DNA of 64,000 nt from Jeongeupia naejangsanensis. Lineage in GTDB: Bacteria > Pseudomonadota > Gammaproteobacteria > Burkholderiales > Chitinibacteraceae. The stretch covers positions 806,001 to 870,000 of the forward strand of contig NZ_JAESND010000001.1 in the NCBI RefSeq assembly GCF_016865585.1, written 5' to 3'. Both the position numbers and the translations under genes were made by a program. Of the stretch, positions 51,859 to 60,834 are shown piece after piece. The first letter of the stretch is position 1, and each line of letters begins with the position of its first letter. The notes below the pieces were generated by a model that searched no databases, was not told where the DNA came from, and saw nothing but the letters and a program-made list of their open reading frames with translations.

Positions 51859-52710
51859 GTGCCCTATCTCACCGCCATCACCATCATCTGGGCACTGTCG
51901 TTCAACCTGATCGGCACCTTCCTCGCCGGCCGCGTCGACGCCGATTTCGCGGTGCTGACCCGCGTGGTGCTGGCGGGTCTCGTGTTCCTGCCCTTCCTGC
52001 GCTGGCGGCAGGTCCGTCCGCCACTGCGGCTCGGCCTGATTGCCGTCGGCGCGATGCAGTTCGGCGTCACCTACCTGTGCCTGTACCGGGCGTTCCGCTT
52101 CCTGACCGTGCCCGAAGTCCTGCTGTTCACGATCTTCACGCCGATCTACATCACGCTGATCGACGATGCGATGAGCCGCCGCTTCAACCCGCGTGCATTG
52201 CTGGCGGCGCTGGTTGCCGTTGCCGGCGCGGCCATCGTCCGTTACGACGCGCTCACCGGCGACTACCTCGCCGGCTTCCTGCTGCTGCAACTGGCGAACC
52301 TGAGCTTCGCCGCCGGCCAGATCGGCTACAAGCACCTGTTGCGGCGCTACCCGAGCCCGCTGCCGCAACACGCGAGTTTCGGCCTGTTCTTCGTCGGCGC
52401 GCTCGCGGTGGCGCTGCCGTCATGGCTGCTGTTCGGCAATCTGGCCAAGCTGCCGGCGACCGAGGCGCAGTGGGCGGTACTGGTCTTTCTCGGTCTGGTG
52501 TCGACCGCACTCGGCTACTTCTGGTGGAACAAGGGTGCCTGCATGGTCGATGCCGGCCGGCTTGGCGCGATGAACAACATGCACATCCCGGTCGGCATCG
52601 CGATCAGCCTCGTCACCAGCCACCCGGAAGGCGGCATCGGCCGGATGCTGCTCGGCGGCGCGGTGATCGCCTCGTCGCTGCTGCTTGCGCCAAAGAAAAA
52701 CCCCGCCTGA
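51859..52710 (+). CDS. EamA-family (DMT) transporter
   Basis: A 283-aa protein with ten predicted membrane segments in two EamA repeats (YLTAITIIWALSFNLIGTFL; VLVFLGLVSTALGYFWWNKG). It resembles carboxylate/amino-acid transporters of the YedA/RhaT-like superfamily (CLYRAFRFLTVPEVLLFTIFTPIY). GTG start at 51859. Substrate unknown; export of a metabolite is likely. A terminator overlaps its stop. Confidence 0.88.
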   Translation: MPYLTAITIIWALSFNLIGTFLAGRVDADFAVLTRVVLAGLVFLPFLRWRQVRPPLRLGLIAVGAMQFGVTYLCLYRAFRFLTVPEVLLFTIFTPIYITLIDDAMSRRFNPRALLAALVAVAGAAIVRYDALTGDYLAGFLLLQLANLSFAAGQIGYKHLLRRYPSPLPQHASFGLFFVGALAVALPSWLLFGNLAKLPATEAQWAVLVFLGLVSTALGYFWWNKGACMVDAGRLGAMNNMHIPVGIAISLVTSHPEGGIGRMLLGGAVIASSLLLAPKKNPA

Positions 52711-52719
52711 GCGGGGTTT
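52698..52719. terminator. Intrinsic terminator at transporter stop
   Basis: AAACCCCGC / GCGGGGTTT with a CTGA loop that contains the stop codon; it can serve both converging genes. Confidence 0.8.
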
Positions 52720-52740
52720 GCGTTCATGAACCTGCCGCGC

Positions 52741-53565
52741 TCAGTCCTCGAGCGCGCTGTGGTGCGCCACCGCACCATGCTTCCAGTAGCTGGCGGCGCG
52801 GATGCGCTTCTTGTTGATGCCGTGCTCGTCGACCAGCACCTTGCGGATCGCGCCGATCACCGACAGCTCGGCCGCCGCCCAGACATAGCCTTCACCGGCG
52901 GGCAGCGCCAGCGCACGTACGGCGCCCTCCAGCCGTTGCGGAAAACCGGCGGGCTCGCCGTTGCGGTGCAGCCACGTCAGCGACACCTCGGCCTCGCTGG
53001 GCAAGGCGATCTCCTCGTCGGCATCGGCCACCTCGGCAATCACGATCGCGCGGGCGCCGACCGGCAGTTCGGCCAGCCGCCGGCCAATCGCCGGCAGTGC
53101 GGTTTCGTCGCCGATCAGCAGATACCAGTCGAAATCGTCCGACACGACGAACGAGCCTCGCGGCCCGCCGGCGCCGATCACCTGTCCCGGTGCGGCCTGC
53201 TCGGCCCAGCTGGCGGCCGGTCCGTCGCCGTGCAAGGCAAAGTCGATGACCAGCTCGCCCGCGACCGGATCGTAGCTGCTCGGCGTGTAGTCGCGCATGC
53301 TCGGCCGGATCGCGCCTTCCGGGTATTCGGGGCCGGTCTCGCTCAGCGACGGCAGGCTCGGCACAGTCTGGCCCGGTGCCGGGAAGAAGAGCTTCACGTG
53401 ATCGTCGTGCGAGGCCGAGACGAAGTCCTGCAAGGACTCGCCGGCGAAGGTCACGCGCAGCATGTGCGGTGCAATCCGCTCGGTCTTCCGCACCGTGATC
53501 AGGCGCAGCTTGAGCGGGTGGCGAACTCGGGTGACGCTATGTTTTTCCTGGGTGTGCTTTTCCAT
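52741..53565 (-). CDS. Siderophore-interacting protein (ferric reductase)
   Basis: A 274-aa SIP/ViuB-family flavoprotein. RDYTPSSYDPVAGELVIDFALHGDGPAASWA binds FAD, GAGGPRGSFV follows, and the NAD(P)H domain has LLIGDETALPAIGRRLAELP and VWAAAELSVIGAIRKVL. It reduces ferric siderophores in the cytoplasm to release iron. It is the last gene of the leftward iron block, after the PadR regulator. Confidence 0.93.
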   Translation of the reverse strand: MEKHTQEKHSVTRVRHPLKLRLITVRKTERIAPHMLRVTFAGESLQDFVSASHDDHVKLFFPAPGQTVPSLPSLSETGPEYPEGAIRPSMRDYTPSSYDPVAGELVIDFALHGDGPAASWAEQAAPGQVIGAGGPRGSFVVSDDFDWYLLIGDETALPAIGRRLAELPVGARAIVIAEVADADEEIALPSEAEVSLTWLHRNGEPAGFPQRLEGAVRALALPAGEGYVWAAAELSVIGAIRKVLVDEHGINKKRIRAASYWKHGAVAHHSALED

Positions 53566-53623
53566 TCCATGTCCTCTTCAAGCCGGGAATTCAGCGGTGG
53601 TCCATGCTCCGCTACAACAGGAT

Positions 53624-54121
53624 TCAGTTCGGCGCATCGACAATCGCCCTCGCCGCGTCCTCGATCGCCTTCGCCGCCACGGCCACCGACACATCGCTCC
53701 AGCCGTGCTCACGCAGCAGCAAGGCCTGTTTCAGCGTCTGCATCGCCTGCACCACGCGCTCCGGCGGCAGGTGGCCGGCCATGCGACGCGCCATCAGTTC
53801 CATCCTCACAATGACGCCATCGATCGTCGCCCGGTTCGCCGCGATATAGGCCTCGCCGTCCGGCGTGACCGTATAGCGGCGCTTGCCGTCGGCATCGACT
53901 TCGCCCGCAAGCAGGCCCTGCTCGTCGAGCAGGGTCAGCGTCGGATAGATCGCACCCGGGCTGGGCGCGTAATTGCCGCCGAACTTCTCCTCGATCGCCT
54001 TGATGATCTCGTAACCGTGGCGCGGGCTTTGCGCCGTCAGCGCCAGCACGACCAGCCGCAGGTCGCCGTGATCGAACACGCGGCCACGCCGGCCGCCCCG
54101 ACTTCCCATTTCGCCCCGCAT
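53624..54121 (-). CDS. PadR-family transcriptional regulator
   Basis: A 165-aa winged-helix repressor. Hallmarks: LRLVVLALTAQSPRHGYEIIKAIEE, YAPSPGAIYPTLTLLDEQGLL and KRRYTVTPDGEAYI; a helical dimerisation region follows. The start at 54121 (MRGEMGSRGG) leaves the whole 44-bp palindrome upstream. Together with the SIP gene 58 bp downstream it resembles YqjI/YqjH of E. coli, where YqjI (PadR) represses the ferric reductase gene. The control by iron or nickel known there is a good model. Confidence 0.9.
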   Translation of the reverse strand: MRGEMGSRGGRRGRVFDHGDLRLVVLALTAQSPRHGYEIIKAIEEKFGGNYAPSPGAIYPTLTLLDEQGLLAGEVDADGKRRYTVTPDGEAYIAANRATIDGVIVRMELMARRMAGHLPPERVVQAMQTLKQALLLREHGWSDVSVAVAAKAIEDAARAIVDAPN

Positions 54122-54132
54122 GATGAACGCCT

Positions 54133-54176
54133 CTTCAAGATATATCTTCAGATGCATCTAAAGATATATCTTGAAG
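54133..54176. promoter_or_regulatory. 44-bp palindromic PadR operator
   Basis: Outer arms CTTCAAGATATATCTT (54133-54148) and AAGATATATCTTGAAG (54161-54176) are perfect, and the 12-base centre holds AGATGCATCT. Each part is itself a small palindrome, so two or three dimers could bind. It lies just upstream of the PadR start. Confidence 0.8.
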
Positions 54177-54239
54177 AAGTGGCTTGTCCAGCACGGACCG
54201 ACAGAATGCAGAACGCCACCTGAAGGTGGCGTTGCTGTT

Positions 54240-55022
54240 TCAGGCGCCGACGAGGCCGTCGACCATGATCTGGCTGAAGCCCTGCGAGCAGGGCTCGACC
54301 CGCCCGCGCACGCCGTAAACCTCGGCCAGCGTCGCATCGTTGATCACCGCTGCAGGCGGCCCTTCGGCGACCAGTTGCCCGGCCTTGAGCAGCAGCGCGC
54401 GGTCGGTATGCCGTAACGCGACATTAAGATCGTGCAGCACGATCACCGTCACCATGCCGCGTGCCCGCGTCTCCTGTCGCAGCAGGTCCATGACCTGGAA
54501 CTGGTGATTCAGGTCGAGCGCCGACAGCGGTTCGTCCAGCAGCAGTACTGCCGGCGCACGCACCAGCGCCTGCGCGATGCCGACCAGCTGGCGCTGGCCA
54601 CCGGACAGCTCGCTCAGGTAGTGCATCGCCAGATGGCCGATATCGAGCCGGTCGAGCACCTGCAGCACTTCGGCATGATCACCGCCGCGCGCCAGCCCCA
54701 CCGCCGTTGCCTGTCGGGCGACGAGGATGGATTCGAACACGCGCAGATGCACGGTCGGCGGCAGGGTCTGCGGCAGGTAGGCGATATGCCGTGCCCGCGC
54801 GGCGAAATCGCCGTAACCGAAGGTCTGGCCATCGAACATCACCCGGCCGTCACAACGGATCAGCCCGGCAATCGCCTTGAGCAGCGTCGTCTTGCCGCAG
54901 CCGTTCGGGCCGAGCAGCGCGGTGACTTCACCGGGCTGCAACGCGGCGACGTCCAGTCCGGGAATCACCTCGCGGCGGCCGTAGCGGATGCGGATGTTTT
55001 CAATCGACAAGGTGGTCATCAT
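54240..55022 (-). CDS. Siderophore ABC transporter ATP-binding protein
   Basis: A 260-aa FecE/FepC-type ATPase. LGPNGCGKTTLLKAIAGL (Walker A), YLPQTLPP (Q-loop), LSGGQRQLVGIAQALV (signature), LLLDEPLSALDLNHQ (Walker B) and VLHDLNVAL (switch His). The start at 55022 overlaps the permease stop as ATGA. It drives import through the FecCD-type permease. Confidence 0.94.
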   Translation of the reverse strand: MMTTLSIENIRIRYGRREVIPGLDVAALQPGEVTALLGPNGCGKTTLLKAIAGLIRCDGRVMFDGQTFGYGDFAARARHIAYLPQTLPPTVHLRVFESILVARQATAVGLARGGDHAEVLQVLDRLDIGHLAMHYLSELSGGQRQLVGIAQALVRAPAVLLLDEPLSALDLNHQFQVMDLLRQETRARGMVTVIVLHDLNVALRHTDRALLLKAGQLVAEGPPAAVINDATLAEVYGVRGRVEPCSQGFSQIMVDGLVGA

Positions 55023-56086
55023 GCTCTCCCGCCATGGCGGAACACGATCGCCATGAACAGCGGAATCCCGACCAGCGCAGTGACGATGCCGACCGGGACG
55101 ATCACGCCTGGGACGATGTTCTTCGACGCCACCGATGCGACCGACATCACGACGGCACCGACCAGCGCGCTCGCCGGCAGATAGAAGCGGTGGTCCTCGC
55201 CTACCAGGCGGCGCGCCATGTGCGGTGCGATCAGGCCGATGAAGCCGATCGTGCCGACAAAGGACACCGCCAGCGCGGTCAGCAGGCTGATGCGCGTCAG
55301 CGAACCGAGCCGCAGCCGGCGCACGTCGACGCCGAAGCTCGCGGCGCGATCCTCGCCGAGCCGCAACGCGGTCAGCCGCCAGGCATTGCGCATCGACCAC
55401 GGCAGCAGCAGCGCACAGGCGGCAAACAGGGCGATCACCTTGGGCCAGGTCGCACGCGACAGGCTGCCCATCGTCCACATGATCACGCCCTGCAATGCTT
55501 CGGCCGTCGCCACGTATTTCAGCAACGCCAGCAAGGCATCAAAGCTGAAGAACAGCGCGATGCCGAACAGCACGACGCCCGAGGTGCTCATGCCGACGAC
55601 GCGAGTGACGAAATCGAGCAGCCATGCCGACAGCATCGCAAAAATGAAGGCATTGACCGCGACGCTCCACTCCTGCGGCACGCCCGGAATCGTCAGGTCC
55701 AGCACCAGCGCCAGTGCGGCGCCGAAGGCCGCGGCCTGGGAGACGCCGAGCGTGAACGGGCTGGCCAGCGGGTTGTTCAAGATGGTCTGCATCTCGGCAC
55801 CGGCCAGGCCCAGCGCCAGGCCGACGGCAACGGCAATCAGCGCGTACGGCAGCCGGATGTCCCAGACGATGACCGCACTGCCCGGATCGGCACCGGCCCG
55901 ATCGAACAGGGCTTGCAGGACCTCGGCGACCGGCATGCCCGACGGGCCCAGCGTGAAATCGAGCAGCAGCGACGCCACGATCACCACCAGCAGCACGGCG
56001 ATGATCGCGAGGCGCCGACCCAGCAGACGGTGGTAGCCGGCGACGGTGTCGGCCGGCTGAAGTACCGCGACTTCCGGTGCGCTCAC
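55019..56086 (-). CDS. FecCD-family siderophore permease
   Basis: A 355-aa inner-membrane permease with about ten membrane segments. DIRLPYALIAVAVGLALGLAGAEMQTILNNPLASPFTLGVSQAAAFGAAL is the FecCD hallmark, and GFIGLIAPHMARRLVGEDHR the cytoplasmic coupling region. It overlaps both neighbours by 4 bases, so binding protein, permease and ATPase are one operon. Confidence 0.95.
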   Translation of the reverse strand: MSAPEVAVLQPADTVAGYHRLLGRRLAIIAVLLVVIVASLLLDFTLGPSGMPVAEVLQALFDRAGADPGSAVIVWDIRLPYALIAVAVGLALGLAGAEMQTILNNPLASPFTLGVSQAAAFGAALALVLDLTIPGVPQEWSVAVNAFIFAMLSAWLLDFVTRVVGMSTSGVVLFGIALFFSFDALLALLKYVATAEALQGVIMWTMGSLSRATWPKVIALFAACALLLPWSMRNAWRLTALRLGEDRAASFGVDVRRLRLGSLTRISLLTALAVSFVGTIGFIGLIAPHMARRLVGEDHRFYLPASALVGAVVMSVASVASKNIVPGVIVPVGIVTALVGIPLFMAIVFRHGGRA

Positions 56087-57207
56087 TGCCCTGCGCCCTC
56101 AACCCAGAACGTCCCCTGCGGCGCCACGGCCGGCAGGAAGTCCTTGTACATCGTGTTCCACGTTGCCTGCGGATCGAGTTTGGCAAACGCGGCCGGTTGC
56201 AGCCACTTGGCAAACTGCTGCACAAGCACGACGTGATACGGCGTGTTGTAGAAGTGGTGCCACGCGCCGTAAGTCTTGCCGTTGCGCACCGCACCCAGCG
56301 CGCCCAGCTGCGCCCGGGTCGAGGTCGTCTTCAGTGCAGCACGTGCCACATCGCTGCTGACGTCCGGCCCGAGCTTCAGCCCGAGCTTGGCATCCGGCGC
56401 ACCGGCACCGGTGGCGATGTATACGGCCGGATTGGTGGCGATGACTTTCTCGAGGTTCACTTCACCGATTTCGGTGCTCAGCAGACCGTCGCCGATATTG
56501 ATGCCGCCGGCGGCGTCGACCATTTCGCCGAGGCTGCCCTTGCCGGCGGTGTAAATGCCATCCATCGCACCTGCGCGCAGGTCTAGGAAGGCCTTCGGGC
56601 GCTGTGCCACGGGAATGCCTTTCACCGTATCGGTCACGCGCTTCATGTTCTGTTCGTAGAAACGGATGAACTTCTCGGCCTGGGCCTCGCGTTGCAGCGC
56701 CTTGCCCATCAGACGCAGGCTGGGCACGGTGTTTTCCAGCGGCTTGAGCCGGAAATCGACGAAGATCACCGGAATCTTCGCGGCTTCGAGCTGTTTGACC
56801 AGCGGATTGTGTGCGCTTGGGCCGTGGCCGGCGAGACTGAAAACGGCGATATCCGGCTTGAGCGACACGACCTTTTCGCCACTGACCGACGCTTCGCTGG
56901 TCTTGCCGATCAGCGGGATCCTGTCGATTTCGGGGAATTTGGCGCGGTACTGGCCATACGTCTGCGGATCGAGCTGGCGGAAGTCGCCCTGCCAGCCGGC
57001 GATGCGTGCGACCGGCTTGTCGCCTTCGAGCAGTGCCAGCGAATAGAACAGCCGGCCTTCGCCGAGCAGGATGCGATCCACCTTGGCCGGCAATTCGACC
57101 TTGCGGCCGGCCAGATCGGTCACCGTCACCGCCTGCACCGGTGCAGCAAGCAAACCCGCCGCGCAGACAAGCGCGAATCCGGTGCTTTTCAGCCAACGCT
57201 GGAACAT
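56083..57207 (-). CDS. Siderophore periplasmic binding protein
   Basis: A 374-aa FepB/FhuD-type binding protein with a signal peptide (FALVCAAGLLAAPVQA). TVTDLAGRKVELPAKVDRILLGEG opens the mature domain; SLKPDIAVFS and NLEKVIATNPAVYIATGAG belong to the two lobes. It hands ferric siderophore to the FecCD permease. A Fur-like box lies directly upstream (57226-57242). Confidence 0.92.
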   Translation of the reverse strand: MFQRWLKSTGFALVCAAGLLAAPVQAVTVTDLAGRKVELPAKVDRILLGEGRLFYSLALLEGDKPVARIAGWQGDFRQLDPQTYGQYRAKFPEIDRIPLIGKTSEASVSGEKVVSLKPDIAVFSLAGHGPSAHNPLVKQLEAAKIPVIFVDFRLKPLENTVPSLRLMGKALQREAQAEKFIRFYEQNMKRVTDTVKGIPVAQRPKAFLDLRAGAMDGIYTAGKGSLGEMVDAAGGINIGDGLLSTEIGEVNLEKVIATNPAVYIATGAGAPDAKLGLKLGPDVSSDVARAALKTTSTRAQLGALGAVRNGKTYGAWHHFYNTPYHVVLVQQFAKWLQPAAFAKLDPQATWNTMYKDFLPAVAPQGTFWVEGAGQ

Positions 57208-57225
57208 TGCTACTCCTCAACCTTT

Positions 57226-57242
57226 AAATGAGAATGATTCTA
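57226..57242. promoter_or_regulatory. Fur box-like element upstream of the importer operon
   Basis: AAATGAGAATGATTCTA lies 18 bp before the binding-protein start. It shares AAATGAGAATGATT with the element at 59801 ahead of the receptor gene and resembles the NATWAT hexamer repeats of Fur sites. Confidence 0.7.
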
Positions 57243-57298
57243 CACCGCATTTATACGACATGCGGTCGTCGTCGGACTTGTGTCAGGTCAAGCAAGCA

Positions 57299-57595
57299 TC
57301 AGCCGGCACGCTGACCGGCGACCCACTCCACCTGCAACGGGTTGGCACGCGTCATCAGCGCCAGATGCTCGACCAGTACCGATTGCAGCCGGGCCAGTGC
57401 TTCGTCGCTTTGCGAATCGCAATCGAAGCGCAGTTCGGTTTCGCTGGCGCTGAGCGTACAGGCGCCAAAGGCGAACTCGGCCCGACCGTGGTGTTCGTCG
57501 AACTCGACCGGGATCTTCTTGGCAAAGTGCTTGCACAACTTGAACAGGAAACGGGAAGCATCCGGCGTTGCGACACTGGCGTAGGCTGCTGGCAT
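57299..57595 (-). CDS. DUF2218 family protein
   Basis: A 98-aa protein. YASVATPDASRFLFKLCKHFAKKIPVEFDE and LVEHLALMTRANPLQVEW are the DUF2218 hallmarks. Members often lie beside siderophore genes in proteobacteria; the role is unknown. It lies between the receptor and the importer operon, same direction. Confidence 0.82.
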   Translation of the reverse strand: MPAAYASVATPDASRFLFKLCKHFAKKIPVEFDEHHGRAEFAFGACTLSASETELRFDCDSQSDEALARLQSVLVEHLALMTRANPLQVEWVAGQRAG

Positions 57596-57674
57596 TGAAA
57601 GGCTCACATCAAAAAAAGGAAAAAGCCCGGGACCGGCCGGGAGGCCGGCGCCGGGCAAGAGGGATCGTTGTCGA

Positions 57675-59735
57675 TCAGAAGCTGGCGTTGAGGCTGGCCC
57701 AGTAGCGGCGGCCTTCCTGCACCATCCAGTTGCCATCGAGACCGTCGTAGCGACCGCGATCGTCGACCGGATCGATTTCGTCGGTCACGTTGAGCACCGA
57801 CAGGTTCAGCGACAGGTTCTTGCTGAAGGTGTAGGTCGCGCCGATGTCACCCGTGGTGTAGGCATCAGCCTTGCGCACGTTCATCGCGCCGTTGCGGAAT
57901 GCCGCCCAGTACTGCGTGCCGGTGTAGGTGATGCGGGCAAACGTGGTCAGCTTTTCTAGCGGCGTCCAGTCCAGACGCAGGTTGGCCATGTGCTCAGGCG
58001 TCTTGTCGAGCGGACGGCCGTCGAGCGAACCACCGTCGAATGCCGGCTCGCCGCCACCCTGACGCTCGGACTTGGTGTAGGTGTAGTTGCCGCTGACCTT
58101 CCAGTCCTTCGCGAACGGCAGCGCACCGCCAAGTTCGACACCCTTGATGTTGACCTTGTCGACGTTGTCGTAGATGTAGCTGGTCAGCTTCGGGTTGTAC
58201 GGATCCGGCACGCCGGTGTCGTAGCTGACGACCTTGTTCTTGAAGTCGTTGTTGTACAGCGTCAGGCTGGCGTTGGTGCCGTTCGGCGCGTCGTAGCGGA
58301 TGCCGATTTCCTCGGTGACGCTGGTTTCCGGTTCGAGATCCGGGTTGCCGCACAGGGCGCCGCGTTTCTGCGTACCGCCGCCGGACGTCATGCAGTAGCC
58401 GGTTGTGGTCTGGCGCAGCGTCGGCGCCTTGAAGCCGCTGGCCGCACCGCCGCGGACGGTGATGGTGTCGGTGACCTTGTAGACGGCGTACAGGCGCGGT
58501 GTCCAGTGGCTGCCGAAGCGCTCGTCGTTGTCCATGCGCAGGCCGCCGGTCAGGCTCAGCTTGTCGGTGACGAAGTACTCGTCCTCGGCAAACAGCGCCC
58601 ACACCTTGTTGCTGACCGAATCCGGGCTGGCGCGATGGCCGGCCACCGGCGATTCGTTGCCGATGTTTTCAAGCTTGTTGTTGTTGTACTGCGCACCGAG
58701 CTTGAGGATGTTGGTGTCGAACGGCAGCGTCACCAGGCCATCGAGGATGGTATTGGTGATTTCCGGATTCGACATCGACGCTTCGGGCGCGTCGCCGGAG
58801 TTCTTTTCCTTGCCGATTTCCTGGTACAGCGAGACGGTCGTCGTCCCCCAGCCCCAGCGACCATTGTGGGTAATCGCCCAGTTGGTGCGCTCGTGCTCGG
58901 TCTTGATCGCCGGATCGGTCTCGGCGATCGACTTGCCCGGGGTGTTGGTGTAGGTCAGCTCGTTGTGGCCGGCCTCGATCGTGATGTCCTGATCCTTGTT
59001 CGGCGTGATGGTCAGCTTGGCACCGTAGTTCTTGTTCCGGGTGCCATTGGCGCCTTCGGTGAAGTTCTTCGGGTAATAGATGTCGTCTTCACGACGGTTG
59101 CTGTAATCACCGTAGATCTGCAGGCCGAGCAGATCGTCCTTGAGCGGGCCGCCGAGCCAGAAGCTACCTTCGCCGGTATTGCCGTAGTTGCTGTCTTCCT
59201 GCAGCGTGCCGCCGAGCGTCACCGAGCCGTGCCACTCTTTCTGCACCTTGCGGGTGATGATGTTGATGACGCCACCCATCGCGTCCGAGCCGTACAGCGA
59301 CGACATCGGGCCGCGGACCACTTCGATCCGCTCGATCGCATCCAGCGGCGGGATCTGGTAGGCCTGCACGCCACCGGTACCGCGGTTCATCGTTTCGCGG
59401 GTGTTCTGGCGCTTGCCGTCGACGAGGATCAGCGTGTACTCACCCGGCATGCCGCGAATCGAGATGTCGGTTTCGTTGGGATCGGGACCGACAACGCTGA
59501 CGCCTTCGATATGGCGAACCGCATCCGACAGGCTGGTGAACGGCTGGGCTTCCAGCTGTTCGCGGGTAATCACCGAAATGCTGGCCGGTGCTTCCTTGAT
59601 CTTCTGCTCGTAACCGGCGGCGGTGACAACCACCGAATCCAGCAGCGTTTCGTTGTCGGCGGCCATCGCCGGCGCAGCCACCCACAGGGCGGACACGATC
59701 AGCGGGATCGGGAGGGACTTGAACGGGGGAATCAT
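57675..59735 (-). CDS. TonB-dependent siderophore receptor
   Basis: A 686-aa outer-membrane receptor. Signal peptide LIVSALWVAAPAMAAD, TonB box near DSVVVTAAG, plug domain (SISVITREQLEAQPF, GMPGEYTLILVDGKRQNTRE, RIEVVRGPMSSLYGSDAMGGVINIITRK) and a 22-strand barrel ending WASLNASF with terminal Phe. The plug resembles FepA/CirA/IrgA-type catecholate receptors. The start at 59735 (MIPPFKSLP) precedes a normal signal. A Fur-like box lies upstream. Confidence 0.95.
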   Translation of the reverse strand: MIPPFKSLPIPLIVSALWVAAPAMAADNETLLDSVVVTAAGYEQKIKEAPASISVITREQLEAQPFTSLSDAVRHIEGVSVVGPDPNETDISIRGMPGEYTLILVDGKRQNTRETMNRGTGGVQAYQIPPLDAIERIEVVRGPMSSLYGSDAMGGVINIITRKVQKEWHGSVTLGGTLQEDSNYGNTGEGSFWLGGPLKDDLLGLQIYGDYSNRREDDIYYPKNFTEGANGTRNKNYGAKLTITPNKDQDITIEAGHNELTYTNTPGKSIAETDPAIKTEHERTNWAITHNGRWGWGTTTVSLYQEIGKEKNSGDAPEASMSNPEITNTILDGLVTLPFDTNILKLGAQYNNNKLENIGNESPVAGHRASPDSVSNKVWALFAEDEYFVTDKLSLTGGLRMDNDERFGSHWTPRLYAVYKVTDTITVRGGAASGFKAPTLRQTTTGYCMTSGGGTQKRGALCGNPDLEPETSVTEEIGIRYDAPNGTNASLTLYNNDFKNKVVSYDTGVPDPYNPKLTSYIYDNVDKVNIKGVELGGALPFAKDWKVSGNYTYTKSERQGGGEPAFDGGSLDGRPLDKTPEHMANLRLDWTPLEKLTTFARITYTGTQYWAAFRNGAMNVRKADAYTTGDIGATYTFSKNLSLNLSVLNVTDEIDPVDDRGRYDGLDGNWMVQEGRRYWASLNASF

Positions 59736-59800
59736 CTTCACACTCTCTGCAGCACTTTGTAATTGTTTTGGCGATATGGCCCCATGCCATTCGCACACTC

Positions 59801-59820
59801 AAATGAGAATGATTTGCATT
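59801..59820. promoter_or_regulatory. Fur box-like element between receptor and regulator
   Basis: AAATGAGAATGATTTGCATT lies 66 bp upstream of the receptor start and about 106 bp before the divergent AraC gene; it could control both. Confidence 0.72.
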
Positions 59821-59926
59821 TGAGATTATTGGCGCATAGTATTCCACAGGTTCGTATAACAAGCGTTTGAGAAAAATCAGAAAAAACTTTGCGAACACAC
59901 AGTCAGGGAATGAGGAAAAACCACAA

Positions 59927-60820
59927 ATGCAAGTCGCCCAACATTTCGAACCGATGCCGCTCCGCGACGGCCTGATGCTGACGCGCACCGATGCGCCGGT
60001 GCTGCAAAAGCGCGATCTCGGCTGCACCGGCGCGGAAGCCGAGCTCGATTGCGGGCTCAATCTCGCGCTGTTCCTCGCCGGCAGCGCCGATGTCTCTTAC
60101 GGCAAGCGGCGCCTGCAGCTGGGTTCGCAATGCGACCCGGCCGGCCGGCTCGTCAACGAGGCCGCGCTCGTTTCGGTCGCGCAGCCCGATGTATTCACCC
60201 GCCGCGCCACCGACAGCACCATCGAGCGCAAGGTCAGCCTGACGCTGAGCCGAGAGTGGCTCGATTCGAGCGGCCTGCTCGACAGCGACGAACACGAGGC
60301 GCTGCGGCAGTTCTGCGGCTGCCACCTGTCGGTGCAACGCTGGCGGCCGTCGGCAAGGCAGATTGCGCTTGCCGAAGCGATGCTGCGTCCGCCGACGTAC
60401 GCGCCGCTGCTGGAAAAGCTCTATCTGGAAAGCAAGGCCATCGAGCTTGTGGTCCAGACGCTGGCGCAGATCTCCGCCCCGCCGACACCGGGCCTGCGCC
60501 CGCGCGAAATGCGCCAGATGCAGGCGCTGCGCGATTACCTGGACAGCGGCGCGGCCGACGCGCATTCGCTCGACGATCTGGCTCGCCATGTCGGACTCAA
60601 CGTCAACGCGATGCAGCAGCGCTTCAAGCTACTGTTCGGCCACACGGTATTCGACTACCTGCGGCTTCGCCGGCTGCTAGCGGCCCGCGAGGCGCTGGAA
60701 CGCGACGGCATCAGCGTTGCCGAAGCCGCCGATCTGGCCGGCTATACCAGCGCCGCCAACTTTGCCACGGCCTTCAAGCGCCGTTTCGGCATGACGCCCA
60801 AAGCCGCGCGCCTGCGCTGA
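59927..60820 (+). CDS. AraC-family regulator (PchR-like)
   Basis: A 297-aa regulator. The C-terminal 100 residues hold two helix-turn-helix motifs (SLDDLARHVGLNVNAMQQRF and SVAEAADLAGYTSAANFATA, then FKRRFGMTPKAARLR). The N-terminal part resembles PchR-type siderophore sensors (FLAGSADVSYGKRRLQLGS). Such proteins activate the receptor gene when they bind their ferric siderophore. The start at 59927 has GAGGA ahead; it is divergent from the receptor gene. Confidence 0.88.
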   Translation: MQVAQHFEPMPLRDGLMLTRTDAPVLQKRDLGCTGAEAELDCGLNLALFLAGSADVSYGKRRLQLGSQCDPAGRLVNEAALVSVAQPDVFTRRATDSTIERKVSLTLSREWLDSSGLLDSDEHEALRQFCGCHLSVQRWRPSARQIALAEAMLRPPTYAPLLEKLYLESKAIELVVQTLAQISAPPTPGLRPREMRQMQALRDYLDSGAADAHSLDDLARHVGLNVNAMQQRFKLLFGHTVFDYLRLRRLLAAREALERDGISVAEAADLAGYTSAANFATAFKRRFGMTPKAARLR

Positions 60821-60834
60821 ACGATCGAGCCACT

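Noticed and set aside
57990-59762. 590-codon plus-strand frame opposite the TonB receptor
   Set aside because: Val/Asp/Ala-rich shadow; the receptor on the minus strand is complete.
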